Counted from the first letter of the stretch, positions 41,598 through 55,559 are shown. The stretch is 64,000 nt of DNA from Neocallimastix lanati (nom. inval.) (GCA_016946835.1 JACVTC010000053.1:243501-307500); one strand, 5' to 3'. Notes: generated by a model from the letters alone, not told the origin. Numbers and translations: made by a program.

Positions 41598-44500
41598 TTA
41601 GGAAGACACTTTTTTTGATTGAATGGCATTAATATATCTTTCCCATGGATTTAATGATTTTTTTTCTAAAGCATCAATTGAGGATGCTAATGTTATGGCG
41701 TCGTTTATTTTTTTACTAAAATCAGTATCGATATCCATTGTAGTAGTAGTAGTTTTATTACTATTAGAATTGTCATTGGTATTGGTATTATTAATGTTGC
41801 TAATATTATTATTCTCATTGGAATTGATAATAGTATTATTATTATTATCATCATTTATCATGGTTTTATCATCATTAACGATATTAGAATTAATGTTAGT
41901 ATTAGAAGTATTAGTATTAGCATTGCTATTGGTATTAGTATTAATATTGTTAGTAGTTTCTATAGTTGGTTTATTTTTGTTAAAATATTGTAAAAAAGTA
42001 CGATCAATACAAAGTTTAGGTTCATCTCGGAAATATGGTAGATGATGAATACGTTCACTTAATTCTAAGGCTTGCATTGGATTGCTACGAATGAAAGGAC
42101 AGGAATCCCGAGAATGATAAGGCATAGCTTTACAGTATATACAAAAACTAGGTTTCATTGGCTCTGTTTTAATAAAGACACGAGAATTATTCGCACCAAC
42201 GTTTAGGTAAAATTCTAATATTTGAAGTTGAATGGCTTGAATATAACTTCGTACAGGTTGCTGAATAATCTCTTTGTATCGAGAGTAAATTAATGAACGA
42301 TCTTTAACAGAAGGACAAAGATACACCGGATGATAGTCTTGAAGACAAAGCCAACATGGAGAACGATTAATGTACATAATTTCTCCTTTACTTAATATAT
42401 GATCTGGTACATATGAATTAGCCAATAATGATTTCATTGTACTTTCCGGAATTAAATTACTATTATTAATATTAATAGTATTCAAATTAGCGTTACTACT
42501 ACCATTATTATTTTTGAATTTTTGTATATTTTCTATACTATTTGAAGAGTTATTATTTTCATTTAGATAAGAGTAATAATCATCAGAAGAATAGTAACAG
42601 GTTTCATAGGAATCCTCACTATCTTCGTTATTATTATTAGATTTATGCTTTTCTTTTGTCCTATCTTTTCCTCCTTCTTTTTCACTTTCTTCAGTATCCA
42701 TATATGATCCTTTATTAAGTTCATCGTAAAAGTATTTTGCTTTAGTTCTTTTCCGTTTACCCACACCATATTCTTCAGAGAGTTGTTGAATATGATATTC
42801 TTCTCTTTTCTTCAAAAGATTATCCCAGAATTCATCTTGATTACCTTGATCACTAGTTTCTTCAGCAGTGCGTTCCACATTTTCAAGATGTCCTTCTTCT
42901 TGATCATTATTTTTATCAATTGTCCAGACTTTTGCAAAGGAAAATTCATCAGATATTTCTTCCTTATTTTCAGAATTTTCTATTGGTGGAATACGAGTTC
43001 TATTTAATAATTCTTCAACTATATATAATAAATAATAAAAATAAAAACAATAAATAAATAAATAAATAAATAAAATAATTAAATAAAAATTTAAATAAAT
43101 ACTTTATTAATATCTATCATTATTTATTATAAATGTTGTTTATTTTTTTTTTTTTTTTTTTTTTTAGTTTTTAGTTTTTAATTTTAGTTTTAGTTTTACC
43201 TGATTTTTCATCCCACTTTAGAGTCTGTTCAGATTCTTGTTCATTTTCTTCAAATAAAGATTTTGCTCCATGACGAAGAATACTCAACATATCATCCTTT
43301 TTAATTGGATGACGATTTTTACTCAAGGAATTTACAATCAAATGATCTAAGGCAAGTTTTCGATTACCAACTTGAATAATACGTTCTTCTGCACTATCTT
43401 TTGTTACTAATTTATAGGCAGCAACTAATTTATTTTGGCCAATACGATGAGCTCGACTTAACGCTTGAATATCTGCTTGTGGATTCCAATCATGATCATA
43501 CATAATAATGGTATCAGCAGAGGCCAAGTTAATTCCTTGTCCACCAGCACGTGTACTTAATAAAAAGATAAAGATATCAGAGTCTGGAGCATTGAAGGCA
43601 TCAATTCTTTGTTGTCTTTCACGATTAAAAGTTTCACCATCCAGACGGGTATATTTATAATGTTCAAAATCAAGGAATCGTTCCAAAAGATCCAATAAAA
43701 TTTTCATTGTACTAAATATAAGAACACGATGATTCTGTTCCTTTAATTTTTTAAGCATGATTTTCAAAAGTTGAAATTTGGCACAGGCATCAATTAAATG
43801 TGTATGTTCTTCATTAATATCTTTAAATTCTGGTTCTATTCCTTTATTAAGGTATGGATGATTAAGACATTTTTTCAATTCCATTAATACGTTACTACTG
43901 GATGTAAAAGATGTCTTTTTCATCATGTCTGAAGTTAACATATTGAAATTCTTTTCTAAAATTCCCTTATAAACTCTTTTTTGAAGACTTGTCATTGATA
44001 CAGGAACTATAAATTTAATTATTAAATAATTAATTAAATATAAAATAATTAATTAATAAGTAAATAAATAAATAAGCATTCTGATTAAATTTAATACATT
44101 TAATATAGACAGATTGATTAAACTTACCAATAGTTTCTGTTTTTGGTGGTAATTTTAATACCAAAGATTTTGATCTTCTTAACATATATGGTCTTAATAA
44201 TTCTCGTATCTTCTTTAATTTTTCTTCATTGATAGTTTCTGTTTCAAATTCCTTCTGCATATTTTTAGCATCATGGAATTGAACAGGATTAAGGAAAGAA
44301 AGAATATTAAAGAGTTCAAGAATGTTATTTTGAAGAGGTGTACCGGTTAGTACAACCTTAAAATCAATATTAAGTTCATTAATTGTAGTTCCCAATCGTC
44401 CATTTTCCGTTTTAAGACAATGACCTTCATCCACAACAACAACTTCCCATTTTGGACGGATGGATTTAAATAAGGTATGATCCGCACGAAAAATGGCAGG

Positions 44501-46305
44501 TGTAGTAATTAATATATGACAATTAATCATTTTTCGACTATAGCCAGATAATTTAACACTATTACTATAGAGTAGATATTGACTAATAATATCTCTACTT
44601 TCCTTTTTTCCTTCATATTTAACAACAATCAAATCTGGAGCCCATTTCTTAAATTCTCTATACCAATTGTCAAGAGTAGAAAGTGGAGCAATAATTAAAA
44701 ATGGGTAATTATTGTATTTTTCTTTAAGAATAGAAAGGAATGAAATGATTTGAATTGTTTTTCCTAAACCCATTTCATCTGCTAGAATACAACTTTCACG
44801 TTTTGTCCATTTATATAATAACCAATTGACCCCATCAATTTGATAATCCTTTAATTTTCCTCCAACAATTGAAGGATGTTGCTCAGTTAATGCTTTAAAT
44901 TTTTTTACAAAATAGGTATCATTTCTTATAATGTCATCATAGGTTGTTGGTTCCATAAATGCTACTGCACGTATTTTTAAAAAGTATTCTAATGCTTGTC
45001 GATAATCAACAATATCATTCTGTTCAGGATCAGGATAGTCTTCCCATGTTATATCCGAAAAGGGTAATCCCTCCCATTTAATTAATATTCTTTTTAATTT
45101 TTTTTCGAAATCAATAATATTAGTAATTTTTCCTTCATCATTGAAAAAATTATTTCGTTCTGATCGTTCAAAAAATTCTATATCCAAAATCATTTCTACT
45201 TTACAATATTCTGGATTAATAGAATCTTTTTCAGATTTTGGCCATACCGGGGGTCTACCATAAAAGGAAGATATTGAATTATCTTTTTTAACTTTTTTCA
45301 TAAATAATGTATATTTTTGATCGTTAATTGTCTTTAGCCATTCTTCTGGCACCCAATCTACATGTAAATATGATGTATTTTTAAATTTAACCAAAAATTC
45401 ACGTTTTTTTGTTTCTTCAGTTTCACCAATATTTCTATATGTCAATATTTTTTGAATACCAGAATTCCAACATATACATCTATCACATATAAATTCTATA
45501 TATTTATAAATAAAAAAAAAAACGAAAAATATATGATATAATAGCAAATGTCAATTTTAATTTTCATATATAATTATAATTTAACTATATAAATAAATAT
45601 AAATAGTTTCAGTTAAATGTAGATAAAAATTTATCATAAATTAATTACCAGCTTTAATATATTTAACAATGGCATTTGTTGAAAAATCCGTTTTCTTCTT
45701 AATTTCCTGTACCATACAATCAAAATGAGCTGATATATCACATCTTGAACATCTAAAAAATTTTAATTTGCCTATTTTTTCCAAATATTCTTTACTCTTA
45801 TTTTTGTGAATACAATTAACTTTACATGTTGGTTCAGCCTCTTGACAAAGTTTACATATTGTTGCATTTTCCTCATATTTTTTTTTATTTCGTTTATATC
45901 CTGGTATACATTCAATATGATATGAAGAATTACATTTTTTACAAGAATAAAATGGACCATAATCGTCATAAATTGGATCATCTGTCTTCGATTCTGCTTC
46001 ATTCTCACAATAAATACATCTCTTATAGTAAGCATTATCTAAATAAGAAGTTACAAAATCTATGAAATTGTTTTGTTGTTTTTCACTTTTAGTTTTTAAT
46101 CCTTCACCGTATTTTTCTAAAGCTTTTTTACAATGATATAACTGATTTGGTTTTCTCTTTATTGATATTATTTTTTATTATTATTTTATTATTTTTATTA
46201 TTATTTTTATTATTTTTATTATTATTATCATAATTATTAATTTAATTAATATTTTAATATTTTAATATATTATTTCAATTTTTAAATTTAAATTTAATGT
46301 TGATA

Positions 46306-46336
<31 letters not shown>

Positions 46337-46764
46337 TACTTACAAGTAAATATTTTCCATTTTTATTTTTAATCTTGTAGGTAAGGTCATCTTTCTTTTT
46401 ATTTTTACAAATTATAGTAATTTCTGGATTTATTTTTGGATATTCAAGTTTAAACTATATATATATGTAAATATATTTATTACAAAATAAAATTATAATT
46501 ATAAATTAATTAATTCTAAATATAAAAATCAGTTCTAATCAAAATCATTAAAATTACTAATTCAATTTATGATTAGATAATATATACATTTATCTTTTTT
46601 TCTATTCCTTTAATCAATTTTAGTTTCTTAATTGATCTCATTAGCATATAATTATGTCTCTTAAACAATTCATTATCAACTTCATTTATTTTTCTTTTAA
46701 GTTTATTTAATTTTCTATTTGTATCTGTCCAATTTACATTCAAATCTACGTTAAATGTTGTCAT
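41598..46764 (-). CDS. Mi-2/Mit1-like chromatin remodeller: PHD fingers, double chromodomain, SNF2 ATPase (1,463 aa)
   Basis: Six exons on the minus strand: 46588-46764, 46344-46454, 45649-46156, 44128-45495, 43200-44006, 41598-43018. All are GT..AG and in phase, giving 1,463 aa. Residues 1-96 form a small N-terminal domain. About 145-275 is a double PHD-like zinc region (CIYC, CKKC, YHIEC, CKLC; then CSRC, HFDC, CDRCIC). Two chromodomain halves follow (FLVKFKNTSYLHVDWVPEEW; ILIKWEGLPFSDITWEDYPD). The SNF2 core has ADEMGLGKT, DEGH, LTGTPLQNN, STRAGGQGINL and QALSRAHRIGQ. The C-terminus carries CWLCLQDYH..YLC and CIYCKAMPYHSRDSC fingers and an Asn-rich tail. PHD before chromodomains is the CHD3/Mi-2 order; S. 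pombe Mit1 of the SHREC silencing complex is the nearest functional analogue by inference. Catalytic motifs are intact. Confidence 0.9.
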
Positions 46765-46857
46765 TGTATATTATTATTATTAAATAAAATATTGATTAAT
46801 TTTAAAAAGTAAAATTTAAAAAATTATATAAAATATTGCTATTTAATAAAATATATA

Positions 46858-48018
46858 TCAAAATTTTAAAATTTTACCATTAAATTCAGTTTTAATATTG
46901 TTTTTCGTAAGTTTCATACTATCATTTTTAGTTTTAATTTTGTTTGTATTAGATGTTGAATCTTTTAATATATTATTATTATTTATTGTCGTGATGGTAT
47001 TATTAATATTTGAGTATTGTTTTGCGTAAGAATTTTTATTATTAGTATTATTATTATTATTAGTAGTAGTAGTAGTAGTAGTAGTAGAAGTAATAATAGA
47101 ACTAATATTTGGTGGTTGAGGAAGTTCAAGTTCAATATCCATTATGTCATTTTGTAAAATAGAATCTGAATTCATTGTTTGAATTTCATTTAATTTATTA
47201 TTTTGGGTAATATTTTGATTATAACTATTATCATTTAAATTACTATTGTTAAATGAACTTTTGTTAAATTCATTTTCTTTTATTTTTGCTTTTTTTTCTG
47301 ATAATTTTTCATTCTTATTTTCATTATCTATCTCTTTCTGTTTTTTTTTATTCTCATCTCTATCACTAATTTCATTAATTGGTTTTTCTTTTAACTTTTC
47401 TTTTGATTTTTCTATTTCTTTTTTTTTATTTTTATTTTTGTTTTTGTTTTTGATTTTGTTTTTACTTTTTTCATTTTCACTTTCACTTTCACTTTCACTT
47501 TCATTTTCACTTTCTTTTGTTTTTTCTTTTTCATCTTCTCTTTCTTGTTCTTTCTCTTTTTTTTTATTACCTGCATCAGATATAGTTATTTTTTTAATAT
47601 TTATTGTTTCATTTTTTGATGGAATTTCTTCTTCAGAATTTTCCTTTAATTTAATTTCGTTTTCTAATTCGTCTCCTATTGCTAAGCTATTAATAGCTTC
47701 TGATTTTGAATTATTAATGGTTTTCTCTTCGATATTTTCATTCTCTTTATTGCCATTTAATTTTAATAATTTAGCTTTACTAACTAAATGACGAGATGGT
47801 TTATTATTTTTCTTATTAATTTTATTTTCAAATTCTTCCACAAGTTTTCTACAATTTTCTAAATTTTCCTCAGGTTCCCATGTCGTCTCGTCATAACCCA
47901 ACCATTTCACTAAGTACTGTATTATACCCTTTTTTCTCCTTTTATCAAGAATTTTTTCAACTTCATATTCATCATCTTCTTCTTCTGAATACTCTTCTGG
48001 CTCTTTTTTTTTTGTCAT
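46858..48018 (-). CDS. chromodomain protein with HP1-type aromatic cage and disordered tail (386 aa)
   Basis: A single open frame. The chromodomain spans about residues 17-70 ([36 protein letters not shown]). Y18, W39 and Y42 have the spacing of the HP1 methyl-lysine cage, so binding to methylated histone H3 is likely. The remainder is Lys/Glu/Asn-rich with an S-E repeat; I see no chromoshadow domain, so it is not a canonical HP1. It ends 93 bp before the ATG of the Mi-2-like gene on the same strand. Stops in the gap and an upstream in-frame TAA argue that the two are separate genes, though a 5' extension of the remodeller cannot be fully excluded. Confidence 0.85.
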   Translation of the reverse strand: MTKKKEPEEYSEEEDDEYEVEKILDKRRKKGIIQYLVKWLGYDETTWEPEENLENCRKLVEEFENKINKKNNKPSRHLVSKAKLLKLNGNKENENIEEKTINNSKSEAINSLAIGDELENEIKLKENSEEEIPSKNETINIKKITISDAGNKKKEKEQEREDEKEKTKESENESESESESENEKSKNKIKNKNKNKNKKKEIEKSKEKLKEKPINEISDRDENKKKQKEIDNENKNEKLSEKKAKIKENEFNKSSFNNSNLNDNSYNQNITQNNKLNEIQTMNSDSILQNDIMDIELELPQPPNISSIITSTTTTTTTTNNNNNTNNKNSYAKQYSNINNTITTINNNNILKDSTSNTNKIKTKNDSMKLTKNNIKTEFNGKILKF

Positions 48019-48275
48019 ATTTTTTCTTTATATTAATAAAAATAAAATAAAGTGAAATTAAAGTGTGAAAAAAAAAATTATATATTTATATATATAAAGA
48101 AAAAAAAATAATTAACAATACATAATTTATATATCTCTTTAATACAATTTATTACTTTAAGTGAAAAAAATAATAAAAATAAAAAAAAAAAAAAATAAAA
48201 AAAATTAAATTGAAAAAATAATTTTTATATTAAAATTTTTTTTTCATTATGTATTGTTTTACAAATATTCATGAA

Positions 48276-48662
48276 TTATTACACAATATTAAACCAAATA
48301 ATCGGATGAGGTTTCTATCCTGGGATATCATGAGACCACACGTGATGTCCATAAGGCTTTCCCTCAAATGATTATTTCACCCATCCCTGATACTACGCTT
48401 TGAATTGAAGCATAGACCTTGATGATTGTAAAATTTCCAATCGCCAATGATTACACCCACTAGGGAGGAGTTAATGGTTCCGTTCTGATGCTCGTGGTCA
48501 TTAGAGATATATGTAGGAACGTTAGGAATGCATCTCCGGGCAGTGTGTAACGACGATTGAGAGCGGCGAAGCTGATACAGTATGCCAATAACTCATCACC
48601 TTACAGTTAATTAATAACTGTATGGCCATATGGGAGATGGGTACCCATATGTGCAAGTCTAT

Positions 48663-48698
<36 letters not shown>

Positions 48699-48712
48699 TA
48701 CACAATATTAAA
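48276..48712. mobile_element. 400-bp retroposon-like repeat, copy 2, with 18-bp target duplication and oligo(T) end
   Basis: TTATTACACAATATTAAA occurs at 48276-48293 and 48695-48712, exactly flanking the repeat body. The body starts CCAAATAATCGGATGAGG, carries the segment shared with copy 1 (48319-48663) and ends in about 32 T (48664-48696). Internal inverted pairs include CAGTTA/TAACTG and CATATGGG/CCCATATG. An 18-bp duplication and a homopolymer end are marks of LINE-driven retroposition. The T tail on this strand, with no tail at the other end, is odd for a SINE. No tRNA or 5S promoter could be recognised with confidence. Confidence 0.85.
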
Positions 48713-49207
48713 AATTCTTTTATATAATATAAAAAATTTTAAATATTTTTATATTTATTAATTATATATATTATATATATTATATAATAAATTTATAATA
48801 TAAAATTTTTAAATATTTTATGACTTTTTGATAATATATATAATATATAATATTTTTATAATATTTGAAATATCAAAAATTATTAAGAATAAATATTTAA
48901 ATTATAATTTATATTATTAAGATCGTGAAAAAAAAACTTTTTATGACGTTTTTGTGAGGTACTACTTACTATTTATATTTATTTTCTTTTTAATACTATG
49001 TGTTGTAAAACTCTCATAACATCAATAAATATAGTTTTGAATAAATTTCAACAAATATATAAAAATATGTAAAAGTATAATATAATCATTAAATTTATGT
49101 ATTTTGTGTCACGTGTTTCGTTATACTATAATTTTTAAAATTTTTTAATCTTTTAACATATAATAATTTTTATAAAATATATTACAGTATAATTTAATAT
49201 ATATATT

Positions 49208-49239
<32 letters not shown>

Positions 49240-49316
49240 TTTTAGAAATATATATTTTATTTTTATTTTATTGCTTTGAAATTTTAAAAGTTAATATATA
49301 TAAATTTTAAAGAAAA
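48713..49316. other. AT-rich intergenic DNA, probable promoter side of the helicase gene
   Basis: TA-rich, with a T run at 49223-49243 about 75 bp before the helicase ATG. No other element is recognised. Confidence 0.5.
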
Positions 49317-50211
49317 ATGGCAATTAAAAAATTAGAAAATGATTTAGTTCTTGAATCTAATGAAAAAGAATTTGTTTCTTCAGAAAATGAAGAAATAGAA
49401 GAATCTAATGATAACAAAATAAATATAAAAAAACAAGAAAATAATGATGATAAAACTGAAGAAGAAGAACAAAATGATAATGGAAACGAAAATGAAGACC
49501 AGAATAATGATAATGAAAGTGACAATAGTGATGATGATAATGAATTATTGCATAAAACTTTTGAAGATTTAGGTTTATCTCAATGGTTAATTGATGCAAC
49601 TAATAATTTATCCATGAAAAAACCAACCGAAATTCAAAGTGCATGTATTCCAGAAATTTTAGCAGGTATTCTTAAAAATTTTAATTTTAAAATTAAAATG
49701 AACATTTCAATTATGATTAAAAATTTTAATATTTAATAAAATTTGATTTGAATAAAGACTCAATTTTAAATCATAACAAAATATAAGATATTCATATGAT
49801 ATTTGTAATTTTTTATATAAAAATTATTTAATTCATTAATTTTAATATTTTTTTTTATAAAAAAAAAAAAAAAATGAAATGAAATAAAGGTAAAGATGTT
49901 ATTGGTAGTGCAAAAACTGGTAGTGGTAAGACTGCTGCTTTCGCCTTACCGATTTTACAGAAATTAGCTGAAGATCCTTTTGGTGTTTTTGCTTTAGTTT
50001 TAACGCCAACCAGGTTAGTAAATTTTTGCATTATTAAAAATAATTGTTAATTATAATTTTTTTAAAATTGATAATAATTTCGCATTTAATTTCAAAATTT
50101 TTTAAATTTAAATTAATTAAATTATAAAATTTAAAATTAATTATTAATTTTATTATTATTAACTGGGTAATTTTGAAATTCTATATATATATTAATTAAA
50201 ATTAATTATAT

Positions 50212-50252
<41 letters not shown>

Positions 50253-52225
50253 TTAGCTTTTCAAATTGCTGAACAATTTAGAGCTTTAGGTTCTTCAATT
50301 AATTTAAAACAATCTATTATAGTAGGTGGTCTTGGTATGTTTTTAACAAAAGTGAAAATTGTATATTATATATCTAATAGTATATTATATATAAAAGTGA
50401 GTCTTTATACCTAAAATATAATATAATACTTAGTATATCTTATTTAAACTTTATTATACATTAATTTATTAAATAGATATGATGACTCAAGCAATTGAAT
50501 TATCAAGAAGACCACATATCGTTATTGCTACACCAGGAAGATTAGTTGATCATATTAACAGTAGTACTAATGCTATTCATTTTAAAAGAATAAAATATCT
50601 TGTATGCTTTTTAATTATATTTAGATTCATTCGAAAATATTTAATAATTTAATATTTAATTATTTTATATTATTAAAATTATAATTTTTTAATATATGTT
50701 TTATACATTATTAATATTAATATTAATACCTTTAATTAATATTAAAAATAATAATTATAATAATAATAAAAATAAAAGGTTCTTGATGAAGTAGATCGTT
50801 TATTAGATAGTACATTTGCTTCAAGTTTAGAAATTATTTTAAATGAATTACCAAAGAATAGACAAACTTTATTATTCAGTGCTACTATAACACCAGAAAT
50901 TGAAGAACTTAAAAATTCATCCAAAAAAGAAATGTTTGTTTATCGTTGCAATGAAAGATATGATGTGGTGGAAAAATTAGTTCAAAAATACTTATTTATT
51001 CCTTCCATGATTAAAGATGTTTATTTATCTTATATATTAAATAATTGTTTTGAAGATAAAACCGTTATTATATTTACAGGAAAATGCAGGTAGATCATTT
51101 AAATAATTTAATAAAAAATAATTATTCTTATTTATTTATTGATAATTTTCTAATATATTACACTTATATATATATTTTCCACCTATAGAGCTTGTGAAAG
51201 ATTAAATATTATGTTAAGAGAATTAGGATATAGAACTACACAACTTCATTCTATTATGTCTCAAAATGAAAGACTTAGTTCATTAGCAAAATTCAAAAGT
51301 AGAATTGTTAAAATTCTTATTGCAACTGATGTTGCTGGACGGTAAAATATCCAATTACCATTAAATAAATTAAAATATATAATATATAACATATATTAGG
51401 TGTATTATATCTATATGTATTATATTAATGATTAATTTTTTTTAAAAAAAAAAAAATAATAATAATAATAATAATATTTTTATATATATATTAAATAATT
51501 TAGTGGTCTTGATATTGAGAACGTTCAAGTTGTAATTAATTATGATATTCCAGCAAGTCCAGTAGATTATATTCATAGAATTGGTCGTACTGCTCGTGCA
51601 GGTCGTGGTGGTATTTCTCTCTCATTAATTACTGAACATGATATTGAATTAATTCAAAATATTGAATCATTAACTAGTATGTATAGAATTATCTAAATAT
51701 CTTTATAATTTATAATTTATTTTAGTAATAATAGTAGTTAGTATCATAATAACAATAGTAATAATAATAATGATTATAATAATTATGATAATAATTGTGA
51801 TGGATGTAAAAAATGATAATAATAATAATAATAATAATAATAGAAAAGAAATTAGTAGAATACGAAGGTGTTAATGAAAATGAAGTTTTAAAAATAATGG
51901 ATAAAGTAAATTTGGCCAAAAGAGTAGCAAATATGGTAATTAAAAATATATATATTTTTTTTAAAATTTATGGATGTACATTATTTATTAATATTTTATT
52001 AATATATATATATATAATAGCAATTAGTTGATACACACTTTGGAGAAAAGAGATTAATTAATAAAACAAAGAGAAACCGTGGAAATCAAAAGGTATAGTA
52101 ATAATACATTATTAAATATTATTAATTTTAAATATTTTAAATATATATTAATTTTTTATCTATATATATATATATTTATTTAACAGAGTAAAAAGTCTAA
52201 AAAAGCCAAAAAGCCAAAAAATTAA
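49317..52225 (+). CDS. DBP8: DDX49/Dbp8-type ATP-dependent RNA helicase (507 aa, 10 exons)
   Basis: Exons 49317-49665, 49890-50013, 50249-50334, 50477-50601, 50779-51089, 51189-51341, 51504-51676, 51844-51935, 52021-52092, 52187-52225. All phases close to 507 aa. An acidic, Asn-rich N-terminus (about 1-80) precedes the core: Q motif [15 protein letters not shown], Ia PTREL, Ib [69 protein letters not shown] and [20 protein letters not shown] are near-identical in style to DDX49. The family acts in nucleolar 18S rRNA processing, in the small-subunit processome. Motif II reads D-E-V-D instead of D-E-A-D. The C-terminus is Lys-rich. Confidence 0.93.
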
Positions 52226-52771
52226 TTCAATTTTCAAATAAATATAAATTAAATATATCTATATTTAAAATATATAAAAATTATTTTTCAAAGTCACTTA
52301 TTTCTTTTATCATATAGAAAAAATTACATAGAAATCACTCCTACATTTTAAACTTAAATTTAATAATTATAGAGTTTTCTTTTATTTTATTAAAAATAAT
52401 AATTTTTTTATTTTTTTATTTATTTATTTTTTTTTTTTTTTTTTTATTAATTTATTACTTTTTTAGCATGTTATATAATTTAAATGTTTTAATATCATGA
52501 TAATTTAAAAAGTAAATAATAAAAATATTTTAAACAAGGTATTTCATTATTTCATTTCAGAAAATGTGGCGTTTCAAAATTTAATAAATAAATTAATAAT
52601 TTTAAAAAATATAAAAAATATATTTTTTAATTTTCTTAAAAATAAAGTATTCTTTAAAAATAAAATATTATTTAAATATAAAATAATAAAAAATTTGAAT
52701 TAATTTAAATATAAATATAAAAAATATATTTATATAAATTTGATATTATAAATATAAAATCTGATTATAAT

Positions 52772-52870
<99 letters not shown>

Positions 52871-53246
52871 TAATTGTATTAAAAATACTATAACTTTATG
52901 ACGTTAAATTACAATCACATAAAAGCCTATTATGAAATATAAGTTTCCGAAATGCAACACTTTCTTTATAAAATAGTTCTTAAATAATTAATTGCCTTAT
53001 AATTAATTAAATTATATATCATTTTTAATAATTTGAAAATTTATTTTAATATAATTACCAATATTATATATATTTATATATATTATAATTAATATATTAT
53101 CAAAATACCAAAATTTTATTGCTTACAAATTCAAAATTTTATAAATTGCCCAATCATTTTCATTTTTATTGAAGCCTCATATATATGTGTAATTGAAAAT
53201 TTTATATTTTTTTGAATCCCTCTTTTAAAAAGAATACTTGATTAAA
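52226..53246. other. AT-rich intergenic DNA with dispersed motif
   Basis: Apart from the TTTA array (listed separately), AAAATGTGGCGTTTC at about 52561 and GAAATGCAAC near 52951 resemble the motif family at 37010 and 38671. ATAATTGTATTAAAA just right of the array matches the reverse complement of the flank at about 37055-37070. Confidence 0.5.
52771..52871. repeat. (TTTA)n microsatellite
   Basis: About 25 perfect TTTA units. Confidence 0.97.
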
Positions 53247-54027
<781 letters not shown>

Positions 54028-54898
54028 ATGTTATATTTATATATTACATTAAATTTCGAATCGGAGTAAAATAAAAAAAAATATAAAAATTAAAAAATTA
54101 ATAAAATCGTGTTGGAAAAATAATAGTGTAAAATTTGAATAATGAAAATATTAAGAGGAAAATGAGTAAATCTGAAAGAGATATTAAGAGGATATAAGCG
54201 GTATCACATAAAAATAAAAAATATATATATAAGTGAAAAGGGATATAAAATTTAAAAATTAAAGTTGAAGAATTGAAATTAACTGAGGTTTGAACGGAAA
54301 AAAAATTAACTGTAATAATAATTAATTATTAATTATCATTAAGAAATATCAATGTATCGATGTTGTGATATTATAAATTTATAAAAATATAGTCTAATTT
54401 TATTATTATAATTTAAATTTTTAAAATTTGTAATATAATGTTATATAATTATTATTAATGATATGATAAATTGAAGAAATATGTTTATTAATGGTGATTC
54501 TGTTATATCTTTTCTTTTAAAAAATTATAAAAAAAAATATTTACATATTAAAGAGATTGTTTATTTTATGAAAACGTATTTTTTTAAGTGAAAATAAAAA
54601 AATAATTATAAATTGAAATGTTTTTCAAAAGAATCGCTGAAAAATTGCTAATGAAATAAATATTATTAATGATATTATAAATTAAGGCAATATATATGTT
54701 ATAAAAAGATTATTTGTTTTATAATTTTTTTTTTTGTTTTTTTATTTTGTTTTTTGTTTTTTGTTTTTATTTTAAATAAATAATAATGAATCTGCAGAGA
54801 AATCATTAAGAAATAGCTCTTGAAGTAATTTATTAAATTCAAAGTATTTTGTATTTCAATTATTTTTTATTATTATTATTTTTTTTATTTTATACTTT

Positions 54899-54930
<32 letters not shown>
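54028..54930. other. AT-rich 3' flank of uS19, nothing recognised
   Basis: Purine-rich patches (54130-54300) and homopolymers. A long T run (about 54901-54931) marks the left edge of the first LINE copy. Confidence 0.55.
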
Positions 54931-54933
<3 letters not shown>

Positions 54934-54939
54934 TGAAAA

Positions 54940-55485
54940 TAATGTTGATTCTAGTGTGTGTGAAAAAGTGTTTAATTTCCTTCTTGGAGGTCGAAGTATT
55001 AATAACAGTACAAGAGAATGGAAGGATTTATTTAAGTATCAGATGAAATCAGGTGCTTATTCTGATACTCCACTCTTAGTGGTTACTGCGGCTCTTCTTC
55101 AATCGATTATACCTATTGCTATTGACCAACAATGGTCTTTGTTCAATAGGTTCAAATCGAATCGTACTACTACTACCAAGAGCGTCAATGCTGAAGAAAC
55201 AGTAAGACAAGCCAGCAGGGCTAACGCAACCCATGAAGATCATAATTTCGTATCTTAAAATTATGATTAACATTGTGAAGTCAAAATTAATTATTATATT
55301 TCAGTATACTAATGCCCTTGTGAAGTCTTACAGATATTAATTAAATGAAACTAGAATATTTTATACCATTATTTTATTTTATTTTATTTTGTTTTGTTTT
55401 GTTTATTTTTTTTATCTTTTTTTTTCTTTTTATTACATGTATTTTTTCAAATATTTAATTAATAAAGATGAAACAAGTTTGCTGC

Positions 55486-55548
<63 letters not shown>
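54940..55548 (+). mobile_element. 5'-truncated LINE copy with 58-nt poly(A) tail (copy L1)
   Basis: An open frame 54956-55258 (FNFLLGGRSINNSTREWKDL ... LLVVTAALLQSIIPIAIDQQ ... SVNAEETVRQASRANATHED) is the C-terminal end of the LINE ORF also seen at 56829-57308 and 63654-64000. Shared landmarks are LLGGRS, a hydrophobic xxxxLLxxxIPI block and SV[DN][AV]E. A 3' UTR of about 230 bp ends in a pure A run 55491-55548. The copy has lost endonuclease and RT and begins just after a 30-T run, as expected for target-primed reverse transcription at an A/T site. Confidence 0.8.
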
Positions 55549-55550
<2 letters not shown>

Positions 55551-55559
55551 TCTTTTATT

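Noticed and set aside
41623-42045. 140-aa Leu/Val-rich plus-strand ORF
   Set aside because: Antisense of the Asn/Thr-rich tail of the remodeller.
45772-46035. 87-aa minus-strand ORF and the opposite 79-aa ORF
   Set aside because: Out-of-frame readings of the PHD-finger exon of the remodeller, whose correct frame gives the zinc-ligand pattern.
47246-47791. 181-aa Ser/Phe-rich plus-strand ORF
   Set aside because: Shadow of the Lys/Glu-rich tail of the chromodomain protein.
48294-48694. Hammerhead ribozyme, group I intron, tRNA or 5S-derived RNA in the 400-bp repeat
   Set aside because: CTGATG occurs once but without the paired GAAA core. No intron core, cloverleaf or convincing A/B box could be built, so only 'retroposon-like' is claimed.
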